Origin: Methanocorpusculum sp.
GTDB taxonomy: Archaea > Halobacteriota > Methanomicrobia > Methanomicrobiales > Methanocorpusculaceae
DNA: 43,066 bases
Assembly: GCA_029987395.1 (NCBI GenBank)
Contig: DALTVX010000100.1
Coordinates: 1 to 43,066 of the forward strand
Reading direction: 5' to 3'
The notes under the pieces are model-generated. The model saw nothing but the letters and a program-made list of their open reading frames with translations, was not told the origin of the DNA and did no database searches. Position 1 is the first letter of the stretch. Every line of letters starts with the position of its first letter. A program made the position numbers and the translations under genes. Positions 8,921 to 16,838 of the stretch are shown piece by piece.

Positions 8921-10048
8921 TCAGATCACCAAGGTGTTATCCGGTATTTCTTTTTCTAGGATCTTTCCGCCTTGAATGACGGCATTGTTCCCGATCACTC
9001 CATCTTTGATGATGGTGAAGGGGCCAATGGTCACACGATCCCCACACACGGCACCAAACTCCCCTGATACAGTTGAGAGATGATCGCTGCACACACATCC
9101 CTCCCCTAGAACCGTATCAACGACCCGGGAATGGGATCCGATGACACAGTCATTCATGATGATACTGTTTTCTATGTAGGTGAATGGCTCGATCGTGACA
9201 CGGGATCCGATGGAGCTGTTTGGCCCTATACATACATGGGATCCAATCCTGCTTTCCTCGCCGATAACCACCGGACCAAGAATAACTGCGCCAGGCCCTA
9301 TCCAACTTTTCTTTCCGATCGATACATGCCCTTGGATAATAGCGTTTTTCTCAACAGTACCTGATATCTTTTCTTTAACCTGTTTGAGCAGATTTTTGTT
9401 TATTGTAAGCAGATCTTTAGGATAGATGGCGTCCTGCCAGTCATTTGCCAGAACAACAGAGAATATCATTCCTTCGTTTATTCGGTTTTGCAAAGATTCG
9501 GGGACCGACAGCTCGCGGATCTTTGCAAAAAACTCTGGGGTGAAAATACCGATCCCACAACTTACCAGTGATCCGGGCATAACATCAATCGGTTTTTCCA
9601 CAATGCCGGTCAAGACACCATCATTCCTGGAAATCACACCAAAGTTTGTAGGGCATGGATGAGGCGCCACGAGAACGGCATTTTCTTTATCTATTATCAT
9701 ACGCAGCGATTCAGCGTCGATATAATTGTCTCCCGGAAGAACCAGAGTTTTTGTATGAATATGCTCCTTTGCCATTGACAAGGCATGAGCTGTTCCCAGT
9801 TGCTTGTCCTGAACGACCACCCGTACAGGAACGGGGTAGGTATTCAGAAATGTCATCACCTGTTCCTTTTTGTATCCAACCACAACCGTGATATCACGAA
9901 TACCAGCTGCAACGACCGAGTTTAGAACATGTTCGAGAATTGGACGGTTTGTTACCGGCAGCATGGCCTTTGGGCGATTTTTTGTCAGCGGGCGAAGGCG
10001 TGTGCCTTCTCCTGCAGAAAGAATCACTGCCTGAATATTAGATGTCAT
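8921..10048 (-). CDS. Bifunctional sugar-1-phosphate nucleotidylyltransferase/acetyltransferase, GlmU-like copy B
   Basis: The 375-residue protein has an N-terminal nucleotidyltransferase domain opening with AVILSAGEGTRLRPLTKNRPKAML, the G-x-G-T-R-x-R-P-x-T signature with the catalytic Lys, and GTAHALSMA for the nucleotide. Its C-terminal third is a left-handed beta-helix of hexapeptide repeats (KSWIGPGAVI, ESRIGSHVCI and similar), typical of acetyltransferases. Archaeal enzymes of this type convert glucosamine-1-phosphate to UDP-GlcNAc in two steps and may use several sugars. The gene lies between a second copy of the same architecture and glmS. Which copy is the main GlmU cannot be decided; the other may act on another sugar phosphate. 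Confidence 0.9.
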   Translation of the reverse strand: MTSNIQAVILSAGEGTRLRPLTKNRPKAMLPVTNRPILEHVLNSVVAAGIRDITVVVGYKKEQVMTFLNTYPVPVRVVVQDKQLGTAHALSMAKEHIHTKTLVLPGDNYIDAESLRMIIDKENAVLVAPHPCPTNFGVISRNDGVLTGIVEKPIDVMPGSLVSCGIGIFTPEFFAKIRELSVPESLQNRINEGMIFSVVLANDWQDAIYPKDLLTINKNLLKQVKEKISGTVEKNAIIQGHVSIGKKSWIGPGAVILGPVVIGEESRIGSHVCIGPNSSIGSRVTIEPFTYIENSIIMNDCVIGSHSRVVDTVLGEGCVCSDHLSTVSGEFGAVCGDRVTIGPFTIIKDGVIGNNAVIQGGKILEKEIPDNTLVI

Positions 10049-10049
10049 G

Positions 10050-11249
10050 TTATTTCACCACCGTTTTATTTTCAATTGTCCCGGACACAAGAGTGTGGGG
10101 TGCGACTTTTGTTTCACTACCGATCGATGATCCGGTATTGATGGAACAATTGATTCCAAACAGCACATCGTCTCCGATGACTGCCCCAAACTTCTTTCGG
10201 CCGGTGGAGATCCCGCCCACTTTTACCGGTCCATGATCATGACGAAGGTTCGCGATCTTCGTTCCGGCACCAAAGTTGCATCTGCTTCCGATCACACTGT
10301 CACCAATATAATTGTAATGCGGGATCTTCGTATCATCAAAGATGATGGAGTTTTTGATTTCCACAGCATGACCTATGTGACAGTTGTTCCCGACCGTGGT
10401 TCCCGGCCGAAGATATGCATTCGGCCCGACGATCGTGTTTTCGCCTATGATACAAGGGCCTTCAATATAGGTCCCGGATTTGATCACGGATCCTTTTCCA
10501 AGGATCAGTTGACCTTTGATGGCCACATTTGCTTCAATGGTCCCATGTACTTCTCCAGAAATGGTCTCGAGGAGATGTTCATTTGCATTCAGCATGTCCC
10601 ATGGATACCCCACATCCATCCAAATTGAAAGGGGATAGGCGGTAAGTTTTCCATCTGAGATGTAATCGGTCAAGGCATCAGTCAGTTCATATTCCCCTCT
10701 GGACGAGGGAGATATTTTTTTCAGGATGGTAAAAATTTCCGGTTTAAAAAGATAGGCACCAGCGTTGATGATGTTTGATTTTGGGTGAAGGGATTTTTCT
10801 TCCAGTGAAGTGATCTTTGTATTTGCAACGGTGACCACGCCAAAACTCTCTGGATGAGTGGTTGTTGAGGTCGCCATCACGGGGCTTTGCATACCAATGA
10901 TCTTTTTGATATCGGAAAGTTCAAGGATCATGTCGCCGTTAAGCATTAGAAATGTATCTTGTATGAACGGTTCGACGGTTTTCAAGGCGTCAGCGGTCCC
11001 CAACTGTTTTCTTTGAACAACATAGCGGATCGATACGCCGAACGTTGAACCGTTGTCAAACCATGAGCGAATCGCTTCTTCATGGTACCCTACAACAAGA
11101 AGGATATCCGTGATACCTGCATCACGAACGTTTCTTATGAGATGTTCGATCATGGGCTTTCCCGCTAAAGGCAGCATGACCTTTGGCCGGGATGTTGTGA
11201 GGGGCCGCATACGAGATCCTTCACCTGCTGCTAGAATTACACACTGCAT
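10050..11249 (-). CDS. Bifunctional sugar-1-phosphate nucleotidylyltransferase/acetyltransferase, GlmU-like copy A
   Basis: This 399-residue protein has the same two-domain plan as its downstream neighbour: CVILAAGEGSRMRPLTTSRPKVMLPL at the N-terminus, GTADALKTV for nucleotide binding, LNGDM with the metal-binding Asp, and a longer C-terminal beta-helix. The HDHGPVKVGG, KFGAVIGDDV and SINTGSSIG segments resemble the acetyl-CoA-binding part of GlmU. The overall fit to archaeal UDP-GlcNAc-forming GlmU is better here than in the second copy because of that C-terminal segment. It starts three bases after the glmM stop, and one base separates it from the next gene. Tandem duplication followed by divergence is the simplest origin. 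Confidence 0.9.
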   Translation of the reverse strand: MQCVILAAGEGSRMRPLTTSRPKVMLPLAGKPMIEHLIRNVRDAGITDILLVVGYHEEAIRSWFDNGSTFGVSIRYVVQRKQLGTADALKTVEPFIQDTFLMLNGDMILELSDIKKIIGMQSPVMATSTTTHPESFGVVTVANTKITSLEEKSLHPKSNIINAGAYLFKPEIFTILKKISPSSRGEYELTDALTDYISDGKLTAYPLSIWMDVGYPWDMLNANEHLLETISGEVHGTIEANVAIKGQLILGKGSVIKSGTYIEGPCIIGENTIVGPNAYLRPGTTVGNNCHIGHAVEIKNSIIFDDTKIPHYNYIGDSVIGSRCNFGAGTKIANLRHDHGPVKVGGISTGRKKFGAVIGDDVLFGINCSINTGSSIGSETKVAPHTLVSGTIENKTVVK

Positions 11250-11252
11250 ATA

Positions 11253-12512
11253 TTACTCCTTTATCCGATGCATCTCATGATGGATCCTGGCCATACCTTC
11301 ATCCAGCATACGCTTCGCATCATCTTTGGTTTTTCCTTCAGCTGTACAGCGGATCTTTGGTTCGGTCCCGCTGGCACGGATCAGACACCATCCGTTTTCC
11401 TCGGCGAATCTGATCCCGTCTGTTGGCTTTTCTGTGCCGAGTCCTGAAAGGATCTCTTTTCCATGGTTTGTCACGAGAGCGTCCCGAAGGATCGTATATC
11501 TCGGCATTGCATCAAGCTCCTCTGCTACATTCCATTCGCCTGAGATCTCAGCGAAAAGTGCGGCTGCGTAGGGTCCATCGGGACAAAGGGAATGTTTTGG
11601 GAAGATCCAACTTCCCGAAGGCTCACCACCAAATGTTCCCCACGAGATAAGTTCCTCTGAAACAAAACTGTCACCGACCGAGGTTCTCCGGACCTCGGCG
11701 ATCTCTTCAATTGCCATGGAGGCATCCACGGTCGTTACGACCTGTTTTGCATTCAGATACTTCGCAAAAAGCATGAGAAGATGATCGCCGTCAATGTACC
11801 GTCCGCGGTTGTCAAATGCCATCATTCGATCGGCATCCCCGTCATTCACGACTGCACAGTCAGCATTGATCATTTTCATCAGCTTGGGGATGTGAAGAAG
11901 ATTTTTTTCCAAGGGTTCGGATGGGCGTGCAAATTTACCAGACGGGTCACAATTGATCGGGATGACCATGGAACCGGACTCTTCGAAGAGTTTTGGCGTG
12001 ATCTGGCCTCCTGCCCCATTCCCACAATCCACGACTATCGTCAATTTTTCGGGAATACAAACCGAACCAAGAATAGCTTCTTTATGTGGGGTAATAAGAT
12101 CAGCATCCGTTAAGACGCCCTGGTTATCCCACTCACTCCACGATGGATGTTGTATTGTATCTTCGATCTCTTTTTGCTGAGCAAGTGTATAGGACGACCC
12201 ATCAGAACGGAAGAGTTTAATCCCGTTGTAGGGCTCCGGGTTATGCGAGGCGGTTATCATAACTCCTGCTTCAGCAAATCCAGCGGCAAAGGCAACAGTT
12301 GGGGTGGGGCATATCCCCCCATAGACAACATCCGCCCCATTGCTGATCAATCCAGAGATCACGGCGTTTGCCAAAATATCCCTGGTGGTCCGTGAATCTG
12401 TCCCAAGAACAACATGTTTTGCAGTTTGTGCAACCGCGGCTCCTACTATTGGAGCAAGGGAAAGAAGATGCTGATCAAACATCTGTCTGATACCGGAGGA
12501 GCCAAAAAGCAT
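11253..12512 (-). CDS. glmM: Phosphoglucosamine mutase (phosphohexomutase family)
   Basis: The enzyme interconverts glucosamine-6-phosphate and glucosamine-1-phosphate. Three family motifs are clear: MITASHNPEPYNGIK with the phosphoserine (near residue 88), the metal loop NDGDADRMMA, and the sugar-binding loop GGEPSGSWIF. A C-terminal phosphate-binding loop RASGTEPKIRCTAEG follows. At 419 residues it is slightly shorter than the usual 440-450. The context between GlmU-like genes and glmS favours glucosamine over mannose as substrate, but archaeal members are often dual. An AT-rich TATA-like element lies about 30 bases upstream, so it probably leads the operon. Confidence 0.92.
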   Translation of the reverse strand: MLFGSSGIRQMFDQHLLSLAPIVGAAVAQTAKHVVLGTDSRTTRDILANAVISGLISNGADVVYGGICPTPTVAFAAGFAEAGVMITASHNPEPYNGIKLFRSDGSSYTLAQQKEIEDTIQHPSWSEWDNQGVLTDADLITPHKEAILGSVCIPEKLTIVVDCGNGAGGQITPKLFEESGSMVIPINCDPSGKFARPSEPLEKNLLHIPKLMKMINADCAVVNDGDADRMMAFDNRGRYIDGDHLLMLFAKYLNAKQVVTTVDASMAIEEIAEVRRTSVGDSFVSEELISWGTFGGEPSGSWIFPKHSLCPDGPYAAALFAEISGEWNVAEELDAMPRYTILRDALVTNHGKEILSGLGTEKPTDGIRFAEENGWCLIRASGTEPKIRCTAEGKTKDDAKRMLDEGMARIHHEMHRIKE

Positions 12513-12537
12513 AATGACTGTATTTACGTGTTTGTTA

Positions 12538-12546
12538 GAGTTAAAT
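12538..12546 (-). promoter_or_regulatory. TATA-like element for glmM operon
   Basis: TAATTTAAC on the minus strand, in a 36-base gap, is centred about 30 bases before the glmM ATG at 12512. Confidence 0.4.
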
Positions 12547-12548
12547 TA

Positions 12549-13139
12549 TTAGGTCCCATAGGGACACCAAAGTTTTTTCGCAAGCAGTGAGGCCACTCCT
12601 GCACATGACGGACCAACAAACAAAAGCTCTTTTTCCAGTTGGATCGCCTCATCGATTTCGGCAAGAAGATCATTGTCCAGTAATGCATCGCCGGTCACGA
12701 CGATAACATCGGCTTCTTCTAAAAGTAATGTTTGAAGTATCTGCGGGATGTCACGACCAAGGATGTAAACATTTTTACCACAAAGATACTGGACCAGTTC
12801 TTCATGACAGTCCGAAAAATTTACGGTTGGACATGGTCCGAGTTTACGAACCAGCATCAGAAAACCTGCGACCACCGTCAAAGCCCCTGCGGCCGCTGCT
12901 TTTGTTTTCGGGGTTTTAAGCGGAGCATCATAGAGATTTTCAAGCCGCATTTTTGCACAGAAAGGCTCGGTGGACGAGATCTCAGCAACACTCCCGCCAA
13001 AACACACCTCAAGACAACTGCCAGTACAGAACTGGCATATGTGATGATCTGGCCGGCTCATATAGACAAGATCGCCGTCTTCGGTACCCATGCCAGAAGC
13101 AGCTTCACGTAATTTTCTAACAGCATCAAGTAATATCAT
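12549..13139 (-). CDS. Cys-rich DUF364-like protein, function unknown
   Basis: I do not recognise this 196-residue protein with certainty. The N-terminal part holds four cysteines in a C-x2-C-x3-C-x3-C pattern (Cys35, 38, 42 and 46: CQFCTGSCLEVC), suited to a metal or Fe-S site. More cysteines follow (GPCPTV, DCHEE). The C-terminal half looks Rossmann-like, with VYILGRDIP, EADVIVVTGDALLDND and LLFVGPSCAG, resembling the TG-x-L-x-N...VGPS pattern of DUF364, a putative heavy-metal chelation domain. It starts inside the end of the cyclase gene by four bases and is the last gene of the run that begins with sufC-sufB, which hints at a metal or Fe-S role. That role is inference. Confidence 0.6.
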   Translation of the reverse strand: MILLDAVRKLREAASGMGTEDGDLVYMSRPDHHICQFCTGSCLEVCFGGSVAEISSTEPFCAKMRLENLYDAPLKTPKTKAAAAGALTVVAGFLMLVRKLGPCPTVNFSDCHEELVQYLCGKNVYILGRDIPQILQTLLLEEADVIVVTGDALLDNDLLAEIDEAIQLEKELLFVGPSCAGVASLLAKKLWCPYGT

Positions 13140-13666
13140 AATAAATCATCCAGTAAAACGACTCGGGCGGGTGACGCATCCGCTCCTTCTATTTTTAGCG
13201 GGAGAGCGATCATTTGATACACGCCATCCAAAACCTTCGAGAGATCGAGCATTTCAATGATAACGATCTCATTCTTCAATAAAAAACGATGAATATCATC
13301 ATCTCCGATGGAATCTGTGTCGCATCCTACAGTTCGGGTCCCATTGTCCAGAAGGGTTTGTGCCGTGTCCAGAGATAATGGAACTGCATTTTTAAAAAAA
13401 ACTGCCTTGCAAGTATTTTTCGGGAGAAAGGGTGAGGTCACGACCTCAACAGAACAGATAAGATCATTCAGATCAAGTTGATCGATGGTTGTTCCATTCG
13501 GAAAAAAGTGTGCAGGAGCATCGATGTGAGTGCCGGTGTGCGTGCCAAGGGACAGGGAGGAGATGTAGGCATCTCCTGCCTTCATCAATGCCCGTTGAAA
13601 TTCCGGATCCCCAGGATATACATACATCCCGGGATGCAGCCCGACACTCACATCATAGATCTTCAT
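13136..13666 (-). CDS. Cyclase-family metal-dependent hydrolase (kynurenine formamidase-like fold)
   Basis: The 176-residue protein begins with the family pattern DVSVGLHPGMYVYPGDPEF, followed by the zinc/manganese motif GTHTGTHIDAPAHF near residues 41-54 (H-x-G-T-H-x-D-x-P-x-H). These are hallmarks of the cyclase family that includes kynurenine formamidase and polyketide cyclases. Length is a little short of the usual 200-220. The substrate is not predictable; no other tryptophan-degradation gene is present, so kynurenine formamidase is unlikely. The gene starts immediately before the sufB coding end without a gap and overlaps the next gene by four bases, so it is co-transcribed with sufCB. 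Confidence 0.85.
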   Translation of the reverse strand: MKIYDVSVGLHPGMYVYPGDPEFQRALMKAGDAYISSLSLGTHTGTHIDAPAHFFPNGTTIDQLDLNDLICSVEVVTSPFLPKNTCKAVFFKNAVPLSLDTAQTLLDNGTRTVGCDTDSIGDDDIHRFLLKNEIVIIEMLDLSKVLDGVYQMIALPLKIEGADASPARVVLLDDLL

Positions 13667-14776
13667 TCAGAAACCTTGGTCGGCAGAGTCGATCGCATTC
13701 TCGATCTGCTTCTGAAGAGCATCCGGCAGACCTTCGATCCTGATATCCAAAAATCCGCGGATGATGGTTGCGGTTGCTTCTTCCTCCGAAAGTCCGCGTG
13801 CCATGAGATACTCGATCTCATCTCTGGCGATCTTGCCGACCGCTGCTTCATGAGAAAGCTCGATGTCGACAACACGTCCGTCGATCTCGGGGATCGCGTG
13901 CATAATGCCGTCTTTTAAAATCAATCCGCGGCATTCGATATGGCCTTTTGTCTGAGCGACTTCAGCTATGATAGCGCCCCGAGATATGATCGTTCCGCCA
14001 TTTGTAATGGCACGGGTGATAAGTTCGGCGCTGGTGTTAGGCGCCTGAAGAACCGCCCTGGAACCAGCATCGATGTGTGACCCGGGTCCGGCAACGATGA
14101 CACTGGAAAAGCGTGCGACCGCACCCTTGCCTTTGAGGAAGGCGGTCGGGTACATCTGGATCATCTTGGTTGGCCGCATACAAACGTAGTTTGAGAGGAA
14201 TGTCCCCCCTTCTTCGATAACGGTTGCCGTACGCGGGAAGACCTCGATCTCCTCACCCCATGTATGGATCATTGTAGAGGTAACTTTCGCATTTTTGCCA
14301 ACATAGATCTCATTGATCCCGTAGTGCGCACCCTCCTTTGTTTTCAAGGAGCTTGCACATCCTGAGATCAGATGGACCTCAGCTCCTTCTTCGGCAATGA
14401 CTATGTTGTGGACGGTTTGAATCGCGTCTCCTTGCAGGAACATACAGCTCTGAAGCGGGAAGGTGGTTTTTGCTCCTTTATGGGCAATGATGACATACCC
14501 TTTCTGAGGGCGGTCTGCGACGTACTGCGTGTACTGATCTTTGTCTGCCGGCACAATATTCCAGCAGTACTCCTTGAGCCACTCATATTTCTCAAGTGCT
14601 TTTTCGATCATCAGCACCTCTATACCTTCCGTCTCGGATCCTGCGTGAAGGACATGATCATTTACGAGAAGGAAACTTCCAGCTCGTCCTTCCATAGAAC
14701 TGGTGTTGATCCCGGTCAACTCAAGGCGTTCTTTATCTTCGGGGCTGATCCCCGAGAATTCATTCATTTCCGGCAT
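13667..14776 (-). CDS. sufB: SufB/SufD-family Fe-S scaffold protein (SUF-like minimal system)
   Basis: This 369-residue protein is a SufB/D-family member: a right-handed beta-helix core (TFPLQSCMFLQ, KNAKVTSTMIHTWG, SRAVLQAPNTSAELITRA, RGAIIAEVAQTKGHIECRGLIL) and the C-terminal DEIEYLMARGLSEEEATATIIRGF helix pair that binds SufC. Such proteins form the Fe-S assembly scaffold with the SufC ATPase. At 369 residues it is shorter than bacterial SufB (about 480), and no separate sufD, sufS, sufE or sufU lies nearby. This is the two-gene arrangement of methanogens, sometimes called the SUF-like minimal system, probably fed by free sulfide. It overlaps sufC by 13 bases. Confidence 0.92.
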   Translation of the reverse strand: MPEMNEFSGISPEDKERLELTGINTSSMEGRAGSFLLVNDHVLHAGSETEGIEVLMIEKALEKYEWLKEYCWNIVPADKDQYTQYVADRPQKGYVIIAHKGAKTTFPLQSCMFLQGDAIQTVHNIVIAEEGAEVHLISGCASSLKTKEGAHYGINEIYVGKNAKVTSTMIHTWGEEIEVFPRTATVIEEGGTFLSNYVCMRPTKMIQMYPTAFLKGKGAVARFSSVIVAGPGSHIDAGSRAVLQAPNTSAELITRAITNGGTIISRGAIIAEVAQTKGHIECRGLILKDGIMHAIPEIDGRVVDIELSHEAAVGKIARDEIEYLMARGLSEEEATATIIRGFLDIRIEGLPDALQKQIENAIDSADQGF

Positions 14777-15492
14777 GCTATACAGTCCTTGTATCCTGAT
14801 GTTTTTACACTTTTAAGAATTTCACGCGGGTTTCCGGTGCACTGCAAATATCCGTCGATCAAAACATAACCAACATCAGCCTCAAGATAGTCAAGGATGT
14901 ATCCGGTGTGAGTGATGATTAGTCCTGATTTAGTACGGCTTTTCATGGGGATCTCCTTTTCCAGAAGAGAAGCAGCGGCGTTTCCAAGAAGAGCCATATT
15001 TTCCACATCGACCCCGCTTTCGGGTTCATCCAGCATCACAAACGAAGGATTCTGGACGGTAAGCTGCAGGATCTCACTGCGTTTGATCTCCCCACCAGAA
15101 AATCCCGCATTGACATCTCTATCGAGAAATGCGGTCATGTTCAGCTTTTCCACGATCCTCGGGATCCGCGCCTCATCGATGGTCTTTGTTGCATTGATGA
15201 ACTTACCAAGTTTCAAACCAGATATTGTAGGAGGGCGCTGAAACATGATGCCCATGCCAAGTTTTGCACGTTCATGGACTGGTTTTTCTGTAACGTCAAC
15301 GCCATTAAAGATTATTTTACCGGCGGTTACCTTGGAGGAGGCAAAGCCCATTATTGTTCGTAGAAGTGTGGTTTTTCCCGATCCATTAGGGCCAAGAAGA
15401 ACATGTGTTTGCCCATCCGGCACAATGAGTGATATGCCGTGCAGAACTGTACGTCCACCAACTTCTACATGCAGGTTTTCAATCTCAAGCAT
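14764..15492 (-). CDS. sufC: SufC Fe-S assembly ATPase
   Basis: The 242-residue ABC-type ATPase shows Walker A GPNGSGKTTLL, the Q-loop region MGIMFQRPPTISG, the signature GFSGGEIKRSEIL (LSGGE variant), Walker B FVMLDEPESGVD, and the switch His in LIITHTG. Conserved Lys-Arg after the signature and DEPESGVD rather than DEPTSGLD distinguish SufC from transporter ATPases. It powers the SufB scaffold. The gene leads the run sufC-sufB-cyclase-DUF364-like on the minus strand and diverges from the mrf locus across about 240 bases. A short C-terminal CIACRK tail with two Cys ends the protein. Confidence 0.95.
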   Translation of the reverse strand: MLEIENLHVEVGGRTVLHGISLIVPDGQTHVLLGPNGSGKTTLLRTIMGFASSKVTAGKIIFNGVDVTEKPVHERAKLGMGIMFQRPPTISGLKLGKFINATKTIDEARIPRIVEKLNMTAFLDRDVNAGFSGGEIKRSEILQLTVQNPSFVMLDEPESGVDVENMALLGNAAASLLEKEIPMKSRTKSGLIITHTGYILDYLEADVGYVLIDGYLQCTGNPREILKSVKTSGYKDCIACRK

Positions 15493-15670
15493 GAAAAATC
15501 ACGTTATTGTTTTGTCGTCTGTAATTGTAAAGATGCGTATTTGAGTAAAGATGGTTTTTCACAGAAACATGTCTTTTATCTCAATTTTTTGCACATGATT
15601 CCAAAGACAATTTGAGCTCACATACCAAAAATAAGGTAAAATATACCGCAGATAGACCATCAAGAAATGA

Positions 15671-15691
15671 GGTCCGAGGCATTATCGGACC
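15671..15691. promoter_or_regulatory. Perfect 7-base inverted repeat upstream of the mrf promoter
   Basis: GGTCCGA at 15671-15677 and TCGGACC at 15685-15691 form a perfect inverted repeat around seven bases. It ends 12 bases before the TATA-like element of the mrf locus, the place where archaeal activators or repressors often bind. It could be an operator for a dimeric regulator; a role as an RNA hairpin is less likely because it lies upstream of the predicted transcription start. It is also 179 bases from sufC on the other side. Confidence 0.5.
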
Positions 15692-15703
15692 GCGCGGTTT
15701 GGG

Positions 15704-15711
15704 ATATATAT
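15704..15711 (+). promoter_or_regulatory. TATA box of the mrf locus
   Basis: ATATATAT here is centred about 26 bases before the ATG at 15734, which places the predicted transcription start on or next to that ATG. It is about 60 bases from the GTG at 15768. Confidence 0.6.
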
Positions 15712-15733
15712 ACTCTGGAGTCGATTTTTATTT

Positions 15734-15886
15734 ATGACGAGCGTTGCTTTAAACTCAATCGCAAAACGTGCTGAAGGATACACAGTTATTCAGAGAAAAA
15801 ATCAGCTTTCTAAACTTTGTTGGTTTGCATCAGAGAGCTGCGAACATGCTCTCCCAGAAAAACAGCAGAATTATCTTATCTGCTGA
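15734..15886 (+). other. 50-codon leaderless-type open frame overlapping the start of mrfB
   Basis: An ATG sits exactly where the TATA box predicts transcription to start. The frame reads MTSVALNSIAKRAEGYTVIQRKNQ and runs to a TGA at 15884. It overlaps the beginning of the mrfB frame, shifted by one base. Removing one A from the run of six A at 15796-15801 would join it to the mrfB frame and give a natural-looking N-terminus. It may therefore be the true N-terminus of MrfB, separated by a frameshift or a sequencing error, or a short upstream ORF. Confidence 0.45.
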
Positions 15887-16838
15887 TACTCTCATGCAGG
15901 TTCTCAGTAAGGCATTCACACCGGGCATATTTCGGAGAACAGAGACCCAGGGGAGAAAAAATCAAAATATCCCCGGTACATTTGAGATAGACACACCGGA
16001 AGGTACCTGTCTAGCGAAGCAAACCACGAGAATCTATCCAGATTATTTCATTTCAGAAGAGAGTATTCGCGAAAAATGTATGCGTGAATTGACCTTGGTC
16101 CCTGGGATCGGCCCTAAACGTACACACGACTACCGAACAAAAGGAGTCGTTACCCTTACTGATTTGAAAAATACCCGCTGGCAGGAATCTGCATTAGAGA
16201 TCGCGGATGTTATCGAGAACGGTACGCCTAAAGATATTATCCGGATCTTTCAGGATGTTCATCGAGGAAATGATCCGCTTCTTCTAGGTTTTTCGCACGC
16301 ACTTCCAAAAGATGATCTGCTGTATTTTGATATTGAAACCCTAGGGATGTTTCAGTCCCCAATCATTCTTTTCGGGTGTGGTGTTTGGAAAGATAATGAA
16401 CTAACTGTTACCCAATATCTTCTTCGGGATATTGAAGATGAAGCAGCGGCACTGTATATGACCGCTCAGTTTTTTAGAAAACATGCCCATGTCGTCACCT
16501 ACAATGGAAAGGGGTTTGATGTGCCGTATCTGAATAACCGTTTGACCTATTATGGAGAGAAAACAGTTCGACCCGATCTGCATTTTGATCTTTTGTATCC
16601 GACCCGAAAACTTTACAAAACAGATCTTCCTGACTGTTGTCTGGGGACGGTGGAAAAATATGTACTTCACACACCAAGAGTGAACGACCTTCCAGGTTCT
16701 CTGGTCCCATCATATTATCAGAGTTATCTTCGAACGAGAAATTCAGCGTATCTCTCACCGATTTTAGAACATAATGAACTGGATGTTGCAAATCTTGCAA
16801 CACTACTACGAACTGAGTGTGAGGCAATCTATGGATGA
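15768..16838 (+). CDS. mrfB: DEDDh 3'-5' exonuclease, MrfB/YprB-like
   Basis: The 356-residue frame has a helix-hairpin-helix-like segment LVPGIGPKRTHDYR near residues 110-125 and an RNase H-fold exonuclease domain after it. The DEDDh residues are visible: Asp188 and Glu190 in YFDIETLG, Asp251 in TYNGKGFDVPYL, His335 and Asp339 in HNELD. With the DUF1998 helicase that overlaps its end, it matches Bacillus subtilis YprB/YprA, known as mitomycin repair factors MrfB and MrfA, which repair DNA damaged by mitomycin C. The listed GTG start has no ribosome-binding site and the promoter points to an ATG in another frame at 15734, so the 5-prime end is uncertain. The core domain is intact. Confidence 0.82.
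   Translation: MLKDTQLFREKISFLNFVGLHQRAANMLSQKNSRIILSADTLMQVLSKAFTPGIFRRTETQGRKNQNIPGTFEIDTPEGTCLAKQTTRIYPDYFISEESIREKCMRELTLVPGIGPKRTHDYRTKGVVTLTDLKNTRWQESALEIADVIENGTPKDIIRIFQDVHRGNDPLLLGFSHALPKDDLLYFDIETLGMFQSPIILFGCGVWKDNELTVTQYLLRDIEDEAAALYMTAQFFRKHAHVVTYNGKGFDVPYLNNRLTYYGEKTVRPDLHFDLLYPTRKLYKTDLPDCCLGTVEKYVLHTPRVNDLPGSLVPSYYQSYLRTRNSAYLSPILEHNELDVANLATLLRTECEAIYG

Noticed and set aside
13136..13666. Kynurenine formamidase of tryptophan breakdown
   Set aside because: The cyclase-family motif is present, but no other gene of that pathway is near and methanogens do not normally use it.
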